Of a DNA stretch of 14,713 nt, positions 13,571 to 14,713 are shown piece after piece. The DNA comes from an uncultured Eubacteriales bacterium (GTDB lineage Bacteria; Bacillota_A; Clostridia; Lachnospirales; Lachnospiraceae). The DNA lies in the NCBI GenBank assembly GCA_900321365.1, contig ONVT01000270.1, positions 1 to 14,713 of the forward strand, in the 5' to 3' direction. Below the pieces are notes generated by a model. The model ran no database searches. It saw only the letters and a list, made by a program, of their open reading frames with translations, and was not told the DNA's origin. A program made the translations under genes and the position numbers. The first letter of the stretch is position 1, and every line of letters begins with the position of its first letter.

Positions 13571-14608
13571 TCAATGCGGACTTCCGAAATCAGCTGCAGT
13601 TTTCAGATCCTCGTCAGCACGCCGGAAAAAGACTTCGCTGAACTCAGGTGAATTCACTATTGTCATGTGATCTGCGTCGATGTATTCCACGATGAGGTTA
13701 TGTCCGAGTTTCTCCCACGCTTTGACATTAGGGTTGTCTTCGCGCATCACAGCCTTCACAGGAAGCAGGCCCGCAAGGGTCGGTTCTTCTTTGACCTGCA
13801 TGGCGCTGAATAAGCGCATCGGACCATCGTAGGCGGGCAGGGGCTTTCCGTCTCCCAGCTTTTTTGCCACATTCAGGAAATAGGCGCAGCTCATCCAGTA
13901 TGCCTGTACCTTCGCCCTGGTTTCTGCGTCAAACTGATTCAGGAGTTTCTTCTTGTATTCCTCAAAATGCTCTGCATCATAGACGCGCTGATACGTGTCA
14001 AGCATATAGATAAATGGAAACTCTCCGAGCTGCTTCTCCCACTGCACGGCCAGACGGTATGCGATATCACCACCGAATGAATGCCCGAGAAAGCCAAATA
14101 CACAAACACCTTCCGGGAGACGGCTGCGGATCATGTCTCCATAATAATCCACTACTTCCTGAATCCGTGCTTCCGGGAAAACATGGCGGTAATGTTCCAC
14201 GATTGGCTCGATGCTGAGGATGGAGAAGCGCATTTTCAGACCTTCCATGACTGGCATGTAGAACTGATCCGCTGTAACACCGTGGACCAGCACAAGCACC
14301 GGTTTTTCGGGATCAAACCTGTCAATCCACTTGCAGATATGGTTTGTCTGCCGGACAATCTCCTCAATTGTCCGGTGTTTTTTTATCTCTTCCGCGGACA
14401 GCCAGATGCCTTTTTCCGCGGCGCCTTCTGCAAAAGCGTCAATCATGACATCATCCATGCCAAGGTTAATAAGGTCATCCGTGATACTGAAACGATCCAG
14501 ATTGAGGATGCCTTTTGCGATCTTGAAAAGGACCCGCTCCCTGAAGGTGTAGGGGGGCTTCATCCTTTTTTCGGACGTATTCTTTTTAGGTTCCTGCTTT
14601 TCTGACAT
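13571..14608 (-). CDS. Serine-less carrier-protein-like domain fused to an alpha/beta-hydrolase thioesterase
   Basis: A 345-residue cytoplasmic protein with no signal peptide. Residues ~20-88 follow the plan of an acyl/peptidyl carrier domain: FSITDDLINLGMDD, then IDAFAEGAAEKGIWLSAEEIKKHRTIEEIV. At the place of the phosphopantetheine serine (LGxDS) stands Asp53. Residues ~103-330 are a thioesterase/alpha-beta hydrolase: LVLVHGVTA, nucleophile Ser177 in GHSFGGD, probable acid Asp204 in YMLDTY, and His314 in DADHMTIV. This resembles the releasing thioesterase end of non-ribosomal peptide or polyketide enzymes, but no synthetase module is in the window. The start at 14608 has AGAGGT (plus 14616-14621) upstream. 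An extended -10, TGTTAGAAT (plus 14629-14637), lies just before it but would leave almost no leader. The substrate is unknown. Confidence 0.85.
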   Translation of the reverse strand: MSEKQEPKKNTSEKRMKPPYTFRERVLFKIAKGILNLDRFSITDDLINLGMDDVMIDAFAEGAAEKGIWLSAEEIKKHRTIEEIVRQTNHICKWIDRFDPEKPVLVLVHGVTADQFYMPVMEGLKMRFSILSIEPIVEHYRHVFPEARIQEVVDYYGDMIRSRLPEGVCVFGFLGHSFGGDIAYRLAVQWEKQLGEFPFIYMLDTYQRVYDAEHFEEYKKKLLNQFDAETRAKVQAYWMSCAYFLNVAKKLGDGKPLPAYDGPMRLFSAMQVKEEPTLAGLLPVKAVMREDNPNVKAWEKLGHNLIVEYIDADHMTIVNSPEFSEVFFRRADEDLKTAADFGSPH

Positions 14609-14713
14609 GGCTCATACCTCTGTTCCTAATTCTAACACATACGATGCACACAATTGACTTGACAATCTGGAACATTTTCCTGAACTCAGCAAAGGAGTTA
14701 CAAATCATACCCC

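Noticed and set aside
14655..14713. TTGACTTGACA and AAAGGAG on the plus strand at the window end as a promoter and ribosome binding site for a gene beyond the window
   Set aside because: There is no -10 at proper spacing and no start codon before the window ends.

Overview
The window looks like a chromosomal segment of a Gram-positive anaerobe of the Clostridia, most likely Lachnospiraceae. The grounds are moderately high GC with strong AGGAGG-type ribosome binding sites, a T-box leader, a YtrA-type GntR/ABC operon, a stand-alone TrpB2, a permease-hybrid kinase fusion and several small secreted proteins. The assignment is inference from gene style, not from a marker gene. I see no rRNA, tRNA, CRISPR array, insertion sequence, integrase or phage gene.

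Region 1-2473: the 3' part of a plus-strand gene whose protein begins (outside the window) as an APC-type amino-acid permease and continues into a histidine kinase with two receiver domains. It ends at a bidirectional terminator shared with a convergent gene.

Region 2474-4500: a minus-strand tryptophan synthase beta chain of the TrpB2 type. It is preceded by a long leader with its own sigma-A promoter, a T-box riboswitch with a UGG (Trp) specifier and an intrinsic terminator. The gene thus appears to be switched on by uncharged tRNA-Trp. No trpA or other trp gene is adjacent, so an indole-salvage role is plausible. The AT-rich divergent promoter region carries a 25-bp tandem duplication.

Region 4432-6299: a plus-strand operon of a YtrA-like GntR repressor, an ABC ATPase and a six-helix permease. 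A near-perfect inverted repeat lies over the -10 box, which points to autoregulation.

Region 6300-12916: a plus-strand run of export and membrane functions, each with its own start signals. They are a secreted S41-type peptidase with an EF-hand-like loop; a two-helix-pore K+ channel with six extra N-terminal hydrophobic segments and a repetitive charged tail; an unrecognised secreted protein; and a secreted S10 serine carboxypeptidase-like enzyme preceded by a perfect 16-bp dyad.

Region 12917-14713: two minus-strand genes. One is a short secreted protein of unknown function. The other is a fusion of a carrier-protein-like domain, lacking the phosphopantetheine serine, to an alpha/beta-hydrolase thioesterase.

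Nothing in the window forms an obvious new defence or mobile system. The most unusual items are the permease-kinase fusion, the serine-less carrier/thioesterase protein, the 39-bp repeat in the K+ channel tail, and the regulatory dyads.
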